Shown in pieces: positions 24,436 to 38,536 of a DNA stretch of 64,000 nt. The stretch lies in NCBI RefSeq assembly GCF_000972845.2, contig NC_040013.1, forward strand, positions 10,838,309 to 10,902,308, given 5' to 3'. Under the pieces are notes generated by a model that saw nothing but the letters and a program-made list of their open reading frames with translations, did not search any database and had not been told where the DNA came from. This stretch comes from Larimichthys crocea. Its lineage: Eukaryota; Chordata; Actinopteri; Sciaenidae. Each line of letters starts with the position of its first letter. Position 1 is the stretch's first letter. A program made the position numbers and the translations under genes.

Positions 24436-25755
24436 ATGCATAGTTTGAAACCGAAGTATTGCATTTGAGTTTTGTTATTGGTTGATTTTGGAGACAGGTG
24501 ATGTGGTGACAGGTTTAATCACTAACAAACTCCTCCTTTACCAGCTGTATTCCGGCTACACTGAATGGTGGTCAGTCTGTCCTTAGCTATAAGGCGGCAG
24601 ACCTGTAATGATTTTCATCTGCTGCATTTTCTAAATTTTCTGGGAGAGAGGGAGCTGACAGAATTTGGGGGTTTAAATACTTTAAAGATGTGAATATCTT
24701 TTTCCATCACTGTGAATCACCTACTGTGGCAGGGGTGTGCTATATTATTATTTATATATTTCTCTGTAGCCAAGCTAGTCAATATAGCTGGTCTGAAATG
24801 TGCAAATGTGTACAACATTGCAAGCACTAAATGTGCGAGTGAGTGAGTTTATTTGTGTATACATTCCACCAGAGGGAGACAAACACATGATCTTGTTTGT
24901 TACATATTAGTTTCACTGACTGTGTTTGAAAAAGGTTAATAGGGGCCAGCTGGTAAGTTCCAGATCCTTCCAGAACACCAATAATTACATAAGTAGAACA
25001 AAATATTAATAGAATATTTTCTAGAATAATTAATAGAAATACAGCCCAGTGTTCTGTGCTGTATTTCATATATTATACATTTTGAATTTGAGATAGTTAA
25101 AAACTATCACTGAAAGCTTTACCAACTTTATGTACAGTGTGTACACCTATTGTATATCGTCTTGCACCTTCCACTTTTTAATAGTACTGAACTCCTTTCA
25201 TACACTTGAATTATAATGTTCTTACAGTCAATTTTTGAACTTAACTACTCTTTGGTGCCTTTATATATTTGAATACAGTCTTATGGTATGCACGTAGCAT
25301 AGGTTTTCTTAATATATTGTAATTTATTTCGTAAGTATATTTTATAGACATGGTTGATAACAATCCGAACACCCTTGCACTTTCACTTTCCAGTTTGCTT
25401 TTAGTTACACACCATATATATCATTACCTGTATATATCATATATGTATGTGTATACATATATTTAAAATGTTTGTATGTATGTTTTTATAGCGACAAGAC
25501 GCATGCGCATGTGCCACCCCCCCAAAACCGTTGACAGTCTAGAACATTGTGGATGAGTCTCTACATTTTTTCACCGTCGTAAAGTAAAGTCCATGTACAA
25601 GCAGCAACACTTCCGAATAAATGAGCACACCTTCAAATTAAAGGTCACTGCTTCTACACTTTGGCTACACTACATGCATATTACACGTCCAGGCAGTACT
25701 CTTAGTATGTACTGCAAACGGAATACATAGATGCACTCTATTAATATATATCTAT

Positions 25756-25812
<57 letters not shown>

Positions 25813-26400
25813 CAACCTGGGATAAATCTAAATATGTACAGAGGAATTAAAAAAAATGTGCAGAGGAGTTAAACTTTAAGAGTTAAAAAATGTGCAGGGG
25901 AATTAAACATTTGCATAAAAAATAAATATAGAACTGTGTTAAAAAGTTAACTCGTGCTAAACATCTATACAAAAACTACATAAAAGTTGAAAGTAACTAC
26001 TGAGTTTTGTAATATTGTCTGTGTGTCTTGTGTCTGTTTTGGTTTGAAAAATAGATTTTTAATCTCAATGGGACCTTTCCTGGTTAAATAAAGGTTTAAT
26101 AAAAATAAAATAATAAACACTTTAGCTATAGATGACAATAAATCGAGTTTTACTTTGAAAGGAACAACCGGATATTGAGAGTGCAGTACTGCTGACTCGA
26201 TGTTTTTTTTTTTTTTAACGGCACCGTACAGCAGTTGTTGACAGAGTAGAGGGACTGGGCAGGAATTTCTTTACAACTAGCTGATAGTTTGCTTTCAGTA
26301 TTAAATATTGGAGATGTGCTGATGTGTGCGTTCTCCACAGTCGCATCTGTCGGCGAGCCAAACACTGGAGGACAGTAACACGGTCAGACCTGGCGGCTTG
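24436..26400. other. Intergenic, no gene seen
   Basis: Low GC, with only short ORFs. It contains the TAGA microsatellite listed separately. A small CpG/GCATGC patch near 25495-25520 is not obviously a promoter. Confidence 0.5.
25757..25810. repeat. (TAGA)n microsatellite
   Basis: About 13 near-perfect tetranucleotide units. Confidence 0.95.
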
Positions 26401-27396
26401 GAAAGATTTGCTATGTTTATTTTAACGTTATAGAAAATGTCGACATGGTTGTAACTTGTTAACTGCTTTCGTGAAACGTGACAGGGTCATATTTATTGAA
26501 GTTAAACTTGCAGCCAGCTCACTGAATGAACTCTGAGTTAACTACGCTGTGTTGTGACTAACATTAGCTTGCTAACACTTTGAGTGTATTGATGTCGCCA
26601 CGTGCCGGACGCGTTTCTAAAACATGTTTCTTTAACGTTAAACCTTTAGCCGCCGTTGTTAACTGTAAAACTGTTATGGTAAGTAATGCCATATTAACTT
26701 GGTCAAGTTGCATTAGTCATGACTGATCTGCCTCGCTTGTAATCATCACGATAGAGTAACGTCAAGCGACATGCTAGCTGTCTTCATTCGCGGTCTTCCA
26801 GACAGACAATAATACTACTTCCGGTTTTAATTATTCATAAATCCCAAAATAAACATGGATTTTATAAAATGTATTTATTTATTTTTATGACAGCGGTCTT
26901 CAACGTGAGCTCTTAGTTGCTGGATGAATCTCGTTAAATGGAAATATTATCAATACATTTATTCAATCCTGTTTAATCGTGTGTTTTATTTTGGAAATCC
27001 AGACGCCCAAAACGGAAGTGCTTTCATTTGATGATTTCAGCTAACACACCTCATCCACCACCGTTAATTTAACTCTAGCTTACTTGGCTAATCTGTTTAC
27101 ATGTCACTTAGCCAGCCACGAGTTCGCTATATCTGTATCCGGTTATAAATATCATTAAATCCTAAATACGGCGATGACACGTGTTCGCGTCTGTTTCACG
27201 TAGCGTTGGTAATGTTGTTCAGCCATAACGTTGACATTTGGCTACCTTGCTAGGTGATACCAGCTGAAGAGTGTCTTGCAGCCTGAACTATGGGTGTCTG
27301 AATGAGCTCCGTGAGGTTATTTTAGCCGAGGTGTCTCTCTCGTTTTCACAGAGACGGGGATCCTGCTGGCGTGGATAGCCAAAGGGGAGAGCTACA
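26400..27396 (+). promoter_or_regulatory. herc4: HERC4 promoter and 5' UTR region
   Basis: CpG frequency rises relative to the flanks. A plausible non-coding first exon ends near 26677 (GTTATG, then GTAAGT). A clear acceptor (TTTTCACAG, ending at 27351) precedes the exon that carries the start codon, leaving 45 bases of 5' UTR (27352-27396). The transcription start is not resolvable. Confidence 0.45.
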
Positions 27397-30300
27397 ATGC
27401 TGTGCTGGGGAAATGCCTCCTACGGACAGCTAGGCATGGGTGGGATTGATGAGGAGATTGTAGTCGAGCCACGAAGATGTGAATTCTTCCACGGGAAGCA
27501 AGTGTGTGATGTGGGGTGTGGCCACAGACACACAGCCTTCCTGCTGGAGGATGGGACAGTGTACACCTGTGGCTGCAATGACCTCGGGCAGCTGGGACAT
27601 GAGAAGAGCAGAAAGAAACCAGGTAAGTGAGTAAAAAAAAAAAAAAAAAATTATGGTTGTTTTATGATAATGAACATGACATGAACATTTGTCTTTGTCT
27701 CTTTGTCTTCCATTAGAACAGGTTGTGGCTCTGGATGCACAGATCATCATGGCGGTGTCATGCGGGGCGTCCCACACACTGGCCCTGAATGACAAAGGGC
27801 AGGTTTTCTCATGGGGTCTGGGCTCAGATGGGCAGCTGGGCCTCAATAACTTTGAAGAATGTGTTCGTGTGCCTCGGTAAATGAATCAGTATTTTAATAC
27901 CGAGTTGCATGTTTGTTCTGTGTGGCATACCAGCATATGTTTATGGTCTGAATAAATGTAACTTTCTTAATTATGATTCAGTTCAACGTGCTTATTTCTC
28001 TCTCCCTGTAAAAATGACAGAAACATCAAGAGTTTGTCAGATGTACAAATTGCTCAGGTAGCCTGTGGGTATTGGCATTCACATGCACTTTCAAGAGGTG
28101 AGTATGGTTTGTACCCACACATTGCACATCAGTTCATCCAGCTTATTATATTTTCCACATGTTAAGACATTTTATGTTATGTCTATTTATTTTCGTAGGG
28201 GGCCAAGTCTTCTCCTGGGGCCAGAATCGGTATGGACAACTCGGGCTGGGAATACATGGACAGAGCATTTCCACACCCCAAATCATTCAGTCTCTGCAGG
28301 GCATTCCTTTTGCTCAGATATCAGCAGGTGGTGCTCACAGTTTTGCCCTCACTCTCTCAGGAGCAGTGTTTGGTTGGGGGCGCAACAAGTTTGGTCAGCT
28401 GGGTCTCAATGACAGCAATGGTGGGTGGTCAAAATGCTGTCTGTGAGAATTTAAGCCCCCAACTCAGACTAACTATCAGGTCTTTTTCAGATCGGTCTTT
28501 CCCAGCCCTGCTGAAGTCCCTTAGATCGCAGAGAGTGATTTACGTCTCCTGTGGAGAAGATCACACAGCAGCATTAACCAAGTTAAGTTATATACTATTT
28601 GGTAATGTGACAGGCACTGTTGCATGTGGAAGACCTTGATTTGAATCTATGGTTACCTTAAATCAAAGTAGTGTGTGATTAATGGTGCATCAAGAAGCCG
28701 TGTTTTTAGAACAGCTAAGGGCCGTTGTTAGCCTGAAACCCCCTTAGCTGTTCTAAAATTGCTATAAATCACAACCCCATGTGCATTGCAGGTTTTCAGC
28801 GACATTTAGCAGAAATGTTGCCAAGCAACACACAAACGCACCAGCTCACAAACACAGTGGAAAGCATGCTAAAAAAAGTGGTAATTATTAACATTTATCT
28901 GTATATCGCCATTAATTGTGAAGTAGTGTTCAGTGATGTTAGCACTTCTCTTTGCGGTGCATACGCTGTGACAGAAGCAAAGACATTGCTACAGAATCTT
29001 CTCTTGTTGTAGTTTGGGCTCCAGTTGGATTACAGGACAATTCACATTCATGCCCTGTCACTCACATGATATCTCCTGCCTCTAGGCAAGCATCGGAGTA
29101 GCGTAGACTGCAAGTTAGCTGGTTTTGAAAGGTCACCACAGATTGTTGGTGTAGTTTGTGCGCTTTGTATGGAAATGAAAGACTGGAGGATTGATGAGAG
29201 GTATTTCTCCAATGAACCCACAAGATAAACCTATATATAAATCCCCTCTACGCTCTCTATGTTTCTCGCACCGGCATCTTTATGTTTTTTTGTACATTCT
29301 CACTTACTCCATCCAGTAAATTAAAATAACAACAAAATCTGACATTTAGCATTGGATTTTGTTTGGTACAGTAATACTGATGTAATGTGGTCAAAGGTGT
29401 GTGTTTATCGGGTATTTTACGATGGGTTCAAATTCGGCTCAGCCAATCATAATCAAGGACCTGAACTATCTGTTTTATAATCATTGTTTTACAGCCCCTT
29501 TTACAGCTTTATTTACATAATTTTGTGTGACTATATTTCATTGGTCAGCCTTATTGCTAAGAGGTCACTGGGTTCACAGGGACACTTTAGTTAACTTTGT
29601 CTTACAATGAAGTCTTCAGGGTTTTGCAGATTCAACCTGTCAGGCCATTCTGAAAGTTAGATATGATTATTGTTGTTGTAGCAAAATATTAATTTGAAAT
29701 TTGTTGGTTAGTTGTTTGGTCTGCAGTAACATTCAGTTGTGTGCTTAAGTTATTGAAGAGGATCTCTGCCTTCAGACTTGCAGGTTACAGTATGAGGGAG
29801 CTGGCTGTTTCTTATTAAAAAGTAACTGGATTGAAATCACTAGCATGATTGCATCCTGCATTCATTCTCAGCCTTTCCCAGCCCTGTGGTGTCTGCTGCT
29901 TTCATGTTGACCTTGCAGTACTCCTGTCCTTGGAAACGTCAGAACAACTGGTGTTGCTGATCTTACAGGAAGGAGGTGTGTTTACATTTGGAGCTGGTGG
30001 ATACGGACAACTTGGACACAATTCTACAAACCATGAAATCAACCCTAGGAAAGTGTTTGAGCTCATGGGAAACGTAGTTACACAGATTTCATGTGGAAGG
30101 TAAAATTGACTGTGTGTGTTTTTACACATATTTTCTCAAACATGCATTATATATACTAAATCCTTTTTTGTGTATTGACTCAAGGGCAAGTAAACACTTT
30201 TCAAATTACTGTGCAATTCTAAGGCAGCATACGTTGGCTTTCTCACCCTCTTCTGGAAAGATGTACTCATTTGGGCTTGGTGGTAACGGGCAGCTGGGTA

Positions 30301-33300
30301 CTCGCTCCACTTGCAACAGAAAAAGCCCCGCCCCTGTCAAGGGACCCTTCATAGCCTCCAATAATCCATCAGATATAGGTGAGACACAGTAATTAAGCCT
30401 CAAAGCCATTTGATATTATGTTAATATAAAAATTATTACTTGATAGAGCTTCAAGATGACATGTTGTGCTTTTCCTCTTACGGGAGGTTATTCTAACCTC
30501 TTTATTCAACCGTATATTTACTTGCTTTCATTACATCACACTGTAGACTCGGAGGAGTGCTGTTGTGTCAAGAAGATTTATGCCGGAGGAGACCAGAGCT
30601 TTGCACACTATGTCACTGCCAATGTAAGTTGTCATCCATAAAGGGGCTTCTTACATTATTAGGCCTATCACTGAGGCTTCTTATTTCAAGAATTATATCT
30701 CTTAACGAGTAATAAAACGATTGGTAACAAAACCGTTTAACAACTATATTTCAGTGTTAATATGGCAGAATATTGTTTAACAGTAGAGGGAATGTAACTT
30801 CTAATACAAAATAAGGGAGACTGCTTCACCTCTTTATCCTCCACGGTCGATACATGTTGGTCACATTTTTAATCATGTGTATAAATGTTATATAGGTGTT
30901 TGTTGTACTACTCTTAAACAGTTGTTGTTCTCTCTCTCTAGTATAGCACTGTTTACCTTTAAGACAGAAGCACCTACTTCTTTATGATTTATTTTGAATC
31001 ATACAAAATACATTTAAATAGCACTTCTGTTTAGTTTTAAAAGCGGGAGACCTCAAATGTCTCATGATGCTACATGTTTGCAGTGACCACTTTGATTTTG
31101 CACATTTAAAACCGTGATTTCTCTGCTTTTGCCTCTCCTTAACTTAAACTGACATGGGTTCATACTTTTCATTGAATCCTTTTTTAAACTTGCATTTTTG
31201 TTGTTGTTGTGGTTGTAGAAGCTCCAGAACATAGATGACGTGAGGCTACAAGACCCCCACAGAATCATTTGCACCTTAAATGAGAACATCATACAAAAAT
31301 GGTTGAATCACTCACCAGGAAGACTTCCACTAGAAATTTCCAAGTAAAGTCCTCTCTTCTCAAGAACCTTGATTGACCACATTACTGGTGTTCTTGCTAG
31401 TTTTAGTTTATTGTTGACATGTGTTTTCAAATTGGTTGTGTAAGTTCTTTATGGAGATTTGCTTGTGAAAAGTAGTCAGACTAATTAAACACCTTTTATG
31501 ATTCCTTTAGTGAGATTGACCTCGTGTTCTCCTCAGCAAGCTGCCTCAATGGATCTTTTCTGTCAACGAGGTAATGACATTAAAGATGAAGTCCATTTTC
31601 ATCTACAGTCTGGTCCTAAAGTCTTAATTCATTATTATCAAATCCAAGGTATTTTCTTCACCGATTTGATCATTCTTATTCACATACCATTTACAACTGA
31701 TATACTTTTTGGAATGCTAATTATACGTCTTGTCTATATATGTCTTTTAGTAACTGCCTGTTATTTACACAGTCATCCAGATCACTACAGTACCAGCAGC
31801 AAATGTTCAGGGGTGGATATGAACACAGCTCGCCTCCTGTTTCACAGAGTGGTCCAACAAGATCACCCTGAGGTCACTCAGCAGGTCAGTGGTCACAAAG
31901 AAATGCTGTCATTGGTAAACCACATCCATGTAATATATAACTTGTTTATTGCAAAAATGTCATGGACTTGTATTGATATTTCTCATGTTTTACATTAGTA
32001 TATTACAGTTGCTGTAAATGTACGCAACATTTCACCTGCACAAATTCCTCTTGCAGTGGCAGCAGTGTCTTCTTTGGGTGTAGACTGAATTTGTCGCTGT
32101 ATGTCTCGCTGGCTTTGACAAGGAACTATTTTTCTTGAACCCCCCACCGCCAAGAACAGCTCCACACAATTTTCAGAAAGAAAATTAGTTTCAGCGTCAC
32201 TTTCTGCAAACCAATATTCCATAGTCTTTTCAACAGTCTGGCTGAACTGGATTTACATGATCTACAAGATCTTAAATGAGCAGTAGGATTTAGATTTGCA
32301 TATACCGGTAACTGTCAGTGTGCCTCATTGTGGCATCTTCTCTATCATGCATTGTCACATATGTACACATATATTTACTTGTACAGATGTGATTAATAAG
32401 TAACTAAACCTTAAGGTACATAACACATTTAATAAAGTCTGCACAATCTGAAATCTCAGCATGTTTCAGTCCTCTTTTCTAAACCCACTGAAACTACTGT
32501 GCAACGCTTATTTCTATCTTGATTATACCCTGGGCTCAAGACGAAGGTGGAACTGCATCAGTGATATTTCTCCCATTGATGTCCATTGCTAATGCAAAAA
32601 CATTTTATTGCAGCTTTAATTAGATTATATAGCCAAGAGTATTGTAAACTGCAAACTGTAAACTTAAACTGCTAATAATGTCAAATTTCATAATAGCATA
32701 TAAAAATAGATGTTAACTTCCAGGCTTTATGAGGGCCCTCCCAATGTTGGGACCATGAGTACTTAGACTATTTCCATCACTGTGATTCCCCTTATAACTG
32801 TCCTCAATTGCACGTTATTACTGTATTGCTTTAAATGATTTGTCTCAAGTCGAGTCACCATAAACACCATGCGCTACCTCAAACTTATCTAATTATATTC
32901 TTATATTATAGACTCAGGAGATGCATAATTTAGGGATTTTTTCATTGATCATAACAAATCTACTGTATATACTTTGGTCTCCCTCAGATTGCTGCCAGCC
33001 TGGAGAAGCACCTAATTCCCAGACTAAACAACTCTCCTCCAGACATTGAAGCTCTGAGACTCTACCTCACTCTGCCAGAATGCCCTCTCTTCAGTGACCG
33101 AAATAATTATGTGACCATCACCATCCCGTTTGCCAAATTACTACTCAACATGAAAGAGGCTCCACTGAAGGTTTTAGGTAGGATGAATGTCTTTTGGTGC
33201 TTTATGCCAGACATGATTAAAACATTTGTCTGACATTTATTTATTTATTTATTTCCACAAAAATTTTTGTATTTGTATCAGGAAACTGGTGGTCTACGTT

Positions 33301-36300
33301 GGAGCCCACAGTCTTCCAGCGGCTGGTTGAATTGTACAAGGAAGTGGTGGTGTATCTGCTTCAGATGCACAAGATGGGCATTCCTTCAGTAGAGCAGAGA
33401 ATTTTCACCTGTTTTCTGGACACATCCCTCAGACTCCTGGAGATCCTGCACATGGTGAGAAATGAAAATACTCCATCCACACCGGCTGTCATAGAGTACA
33501 TAATACAGCCCCTTGAAAAACTGTTGATAACATCCATTTTCCTGTCACTTCAGGTGAGTGAGAGAGCGGGGCACATCATTCAGTATGATAAATTTTACAT
33601 CCATGAGTTGGATGACCTGATAGACATCAGAAATGACTATGTCACGTGGATTCAGAGGCAAATGTACCCAATGGTGAGTCTAGTTTTGATGTCAGTTCAC
33701 ATCATTACATTTGTCTATATTTAGATGTCCATATAAACCATTTGTTTATGCCTCTGTGTCCTCAGGGTCATGATGGTGGGGTGACTCTGTGCAGGTATCC
33801 CTTTGTATTTGATGCCCAAGCAAAGACGACACTGCTTCAGACTGATGCTGTCATACAGATGCAGGTGATGTACAGTGAATCACTTACTGTATGAAGGTTC
33901 CTTCCTCTGTTGGTTTTATAATAGAGAACCATACACCATTGTGTTTATTACATATATTAATGTGTCATCATTCCCTTGTTATATTGATAGATGGCAGTGG
34001 ACCAGGCACAGATGCAAAACTTCAGCTCCATGTTCATGCCAGCAGTGGAATCTGTCAACCCGTGCCTCATCCTCATCGTCCGGAGGGAAAATATCGTTGG
34101 AGACACCATGGAAGTCCTCAGGAAGTCCAAGAATGTTGACTACAAGAAACCACTTAAGGTAAAAGCTGTGATAATCAATATTTTTATATTAACAATGGAT
34201 CAAATGACAGAAGTGAAAGTGTGTGAATGTGAGAGGTGTACTCTGACTGCAGTTCCCTTCAGCTCTACATTCAGCATGTTGTTTTGGTGTTACAGCCCCA
34301 GACTTCATGGTTTTGTTTTTTAAGAACCCTGCCCAGCACCATCCAACTCACAGGAAATGAGTGACTTGATAGTAAACACAAATAGTGGAGTAATAAGCTG
34401 CTAAAGAGACAGATGTTGCCATAATGGAGCCTGTTTGTATTGTACTTATTTCTGTATTTTTGTCTTATCAACTCTATAAGGTGTATTGTAAGGTGTTTGT
34501 ATAATTAAAGTGCTTTTAAAGACGTATAAAATACTGCCGTTGTTCTAATGTTTGCAACTTTAATGCTAGGTGATTTTTGTGGGAGAGGAGGCAGTCGATG
34601 CCGGAGGCGTGAGAAAGGAGTTCTTCCTCCTGATCATGAAAGAGTTGCTGGATCCCAAATATGGGATGTTTCGTTACTACGAGGAGTCCAGGCTCATCTG
34701 GTTTTCAAACAAGGTAATGAAAATGTAATTCACCTATGTTTGCTCATGTTGCTCAAATATCACTGTCTTTATTTAAGCGCACTCTAAAACACCCTCAATA
34801 ATGAGGACACTGAAGTTGTCGTATTTGTTGATGCCATCCTGTTTATAGTAAACCCAGCATGGTCTGAATCTGAAATGAGAAACATAAATAAGGTATTTTC
34901 CTGTAGATTATTCATAGGCAAACATCCTATCATATCTTGTTTTTTCAATGACTGTCCCTTGCAGACCTTTGAGGACATTGACTTGTTCAACCTCATCGGA
35001 GTCATCTGTGGTCTGGCCATCTACAATATCACTATAGTGGAGCTCCACTTCCCTGTGGCCCTTTACAAGAAGCTCCTGAAGAGGAAACCAACGCTAGATG
35101 ATCTGAAAGAGCTAATGCCAGATGTGGGAAGGTCAGATCAAGACGTTAGTTCACATGTTAGTTTTGGTCTAACCCTTTAGTCGTACAATCACATAAATAA
35201 ACTAACTAAGAGGGAGCAGTAGACACAACCTCTGTGTTTTGAAAGTTAAAATGATGCAAGCGATAAACAGCAGCTATTTTCAGTTAAACAAAAAGGATCT
35301 TGCTCTTAAACAATAAGGTCTGTCTCTGTAGGGATCCATTTTCTGTTTTCCCTGAAAGATTAAGTTGCATTAGAGGTCTTCATAGGTCCCAAAATATATA
35401 ACCCCAAAAGACCCGGAAATGTTCTACCTGGAACACATAAGGATACATCTTTCTTCCCAAGAGAGTTTGCAAAATACATCCAGGTTTTCTGTTATTGCTC
35501 TCCTGCTGATTGAAACAGCATGGCCACACTTTATTTCAAGTCTATTTGCTGCCACAGTGACAGATGACAAATACGTCATTTAGAGTCAGCTCTGCAGTTT
35601 TGTTGCAGTAGCACAAAATAGATCATTTAAGACTACTACTTTTATATAAAATCAACTATAATAACAATTGCTTGCTCTCTGTCATGGCATTACGAATTTG
35701 CTACTATCTGTGCTTTCAGAGATTAATCTGACCTCTTCTGTCTGACTCTTCCTGAGCTGGGGCACTCTGCTCTTGCAGAACATTTGGTACCACCTTGTGG
35801 CCACAGATGCATTTTATTATACACAGACACAGCACTTCTGTCATGTTCAGCGCTGTCTGATAGCAGCCAGATCTTCTCGGATCCACTCTAGTATTACACA
35901 TAATGTTAAATCGACCGGAGACCTGCGGTAATAAAACAGGAGCTGACCTGAACTCAGTTGACTATATATAACATGGATCCATCTATGTTGCAGTTTTGTG
36001 GCTGCCTGCTGAAGCAGTCTACTGGACGAACTTCCAAACTTTTAAAGGCTATTAACGAGGAATAGATTTCAAAATATCAGAATCAGGCTTTAACTTCACC
36101 CCATCTAAAATTAAATGTTTTAATGCTGCAGTTTTATTACCCAACAGACTGCTTATTTAAAAAATTCCTGTCAACAAATATCTGTTTTAAAAACAAATGG
36201 TGTTGTAAAATATGCTTATTTCTGTCTACTCTTGAACTAGGAGTCTGCAGCTGTTACTGGACTACACAGAAGATGATCTTGAAGACACCTTCTGCTTGAA

Positions 36301-37421
36301 CTTCACAGTAAGATGATTGTCTCTGTGGAGCATGAAGAGTAAAATAAACAATTGTAATAACTATATGTCATATTGTAAAATCTAAAAACGTGTTGTTTTT
36401 TCAGATCACAGAGGAAAACTATGGTGCCACAGAGGTCTTGGAACTAGTACCTAACGGAGAAGACATCAATGTCAATAAATCAAACAGGTAAAACTTTCTC
36501 GTTTTAACCGGTTAACCAATAGCAGATGTTTGAATAAATAGTTTGACATTTTTTGGAAATATGGTTATTCTCTTACCTACCAAGAGTTAGACAAAAAGTT
36601 GAAAACCTGTCTAATGTCTGTATGATGTGAAGCTGGGGTCGGCAGCCAGTTAACTTTACATGTTATTGTTCTCCCTATAGGCAGGACTTTGTCAATGCAT
36701 ACGTAGACTACGTCTTCAACACGTCAGTGGCCCCACTGTTTGAGTGCTTCTATGCAGGCTTCCACAAGGTGTGCGGTGGAAAAGTTCTTGAGCTGTTCCA
36801 GCCAAATGAACTGCAAGCCATGGTCATTGGCAACACCAACTACGACTGGACGGAGCTCCAAAAGGTTTTTTTTATTAATGGAAATATGTCATCTCACCAA
36901 TCTCAGGAATCTTAAGGCACTTTTCTTATTTTCTAAAATTTGTCAGTCTGCTGAGTAATATTAATGAGTAAAATGTACTTTTGTCTTTACCCTTCAGAGT
37001 ACTGAATACAAAGGGGAGTACTGGGCGGACCATCCCACCATCAGACTCTTCTGGGAGGTGTTTCACAGCCTTCCTTTAGAGAAGAAAAAACAGTTTCTTT
37101 GTAAGTTCTGCCCACCATGCATGACTTATTTCAATAATTCAGATATGCTGTTTTGTTACATACATATTTTGTGCTCTACTGGAAAAGTAAAAACAATGTG
37201 CCTTGTCTTTAGTGTTCCTCACGGGAAGTGACCGCATACCCATCTTGGGCATGAAAAGCCTGAAGCTGGTGATCCAGCCCACCAGTGGAGGGGAGCATTA
37301 CTTACCGGTCGCCCACACCTGCTTCAACCTGCTGGACCTGCCCAAGTACACGAGTATAGAAACACTCCGCGAGAAGCTTCTACAGGCTATAGATCACAAT
37401 CAAGGCTTTAATCTTGCCTGA
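27397..37421 (+). CDS. herc4: HERC4, RCC1/HECT E3 ubiquitin ligase
   Basis: 23 coding exons: 27397-27622, 27717-27876, 28021-28097, 28199-28420, 28491-28582, 29969-30099, 30224-30378, 30547-30623, 31219-31343, 31511-31570, 31773-31884, 32988-33177, 33282-33454, 33554-33673, 33766-33864, 33991-34158, 34570-34713, 34965-35131, 36241-36307, 36405-36487, 36681-36864, 36998-37100 and 37213-37421. The product is 1047 residues (human ~1050). An N-terminal RCC1 propeller (repeats such as [29 protein letters not shown]; residues ~1-370) is followed by a linker and a HECT domain in the last ~350 residues. The HECT domain includes [26 protein letters not shown] and the thioester loop [12 protein letters not shown] with Cys ~1015. 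Small HERC proteins pass ubiquitin from an E2 to substrates via that Cys. The start [20 protein letters not shown] separates HERC4 from HERC3. All junctions are GT-AG except the donor after exon 5, which lacks an in-frame GT (see findings). Confidence 0.96.
28583..29968. other. HERC4 intron 5, with a perfect 18 bp inverted repeat
   Basis: A 1.4 kb intron. It includes the hairpin at 28704-28758 listed separately. No coding exon belonging to HERC4 is missing by reading frame. Confidence 0.6.
28704..28758. repeat. Perfect 18 bp inverted repeat (hairpin)
   Basis: TTTTAGAACAGCTAAGGG at 28704-28721 and its exact reverse complement at 28741-28758 enclose a 19-base loop in HERC4 intron 5. This may be a remnant of a transposon or a transcribed hairpin. 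No flanking target duplication is seen. Confidence 0.9.
31885..32987. other. HERC4 intron 11, nothing recognised
   Basis: AT-rich 1.1 kb intron without recognisable RNA gene or bounded repeat. Confidence 0.55.
35132..36240. other. HERC4 intron 18, nothing recognised
   Basis: 1.1 kb intron, AT-rich, with no recognisable gene on either strand. Confidence 0.55.
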
Positions 37422-38240
37422 TACTACACAGAAATGCCTCAAACTCCATGCCTGGATTGTTGGTGGTAACCACATTCCCGGATGTTTAGTTTTGCAGACT
37501 TGAAGAATTGAACACTGGGTGGAAAGACGAGGCGGCCATGAGACTAGAAATGACCAAGAGTCAGAGGTCTAGATTTTCATGTTAAACTCAACATTGATTT
37601 TCCTTTTTTTTTTTTTTTTTTTTCTCCATGCTATCACAGCACTTGATACACCATTACATGTCTATTCACATTTGATATTGCTCTTGTAGATATGCTTTTA
37701 TTCATGTTTGGATATGTTATGATGACGCAAACTACCGGTATATATAACACAGGGCATGCATACAGCAACATTAACACCTGTAAAATGTAATGAAATGCAG
37801 TGGCACTACCTTTGTGAAGCTTGTAATGTAATAATGAGATGTTTATATTGGTGTGTTTTTTTTTCAAATCAGAAACACCTCAAAATATAATTTATTCAAA
37901 CACTGTGGCCTCAACATGACCAGATTTAAATCACCACTCTGTGATGGGGTCTTAACAAAAAAACAGTTTAAGCTCCACTAAGGTAGTACATGCTGCATGG
38001 CCACTGCAGTGAATCACACTATTTTCCAGGAGTTAATGGTGTTGTATCCACCCCCTGTGCATTAAATGTTTCAACCAAGACAATGTAAACTAAATTGCTT
38101 TATGTTTGACATAAGTTCTGTTGTAACATTTGATTGAGAGCAGTGTGAAGCATTTGCTTTAGATCCAGGGTGGATTTTCTTGGCTGTATGCCTTAAACAA
38201 TCCACAAATAAAAAAGTACAGCCACTGAAATAAATGTGAG
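37422..38240 (+). other. herc4: HERC4 3' untranslated region
   Basis: About 0.8 kb after the TGA, with AATAAA signals at 38207-38212 and 38229-38234. A poly-T run at 37602-37623 is internal. The convergent COX5B stop codon is at 38537. Confidence 0.65.
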
Positions 38241-38536
38241 TTATCTTGGGGTCAGGGGGATAAAACCCTGTGCTGTTGTTCAAGGCATTTATAAGTGTGG
38301 TCTTCTGGATCACTGGTTAGTAGGTGGTCACACTTCATCATTTATCACAGTTTGGAAGTTGATCTGCTCCCTACTTAAAAATCTAACAAAGATTTCTATC
38401 GAGACAGTTCAGTTCAGGTTTACATTTTAATGATAAACTGTACATGTTAAATGATATGCACACATTGGAGTATATGCCCATGGAGGTGGCAACGACAGAT
38501 GTTTGTGTTGTCCCAGAGATTGTGTTAAATTTGGCT

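Noticed and set aside
27397..27622. HERC3 rather than HERC4
   Set aside because: The [16 protein letters not shown] start, the [18 protein letters not shown] segment and later RCC1/HECT stretches follow HERC4 as I know it.
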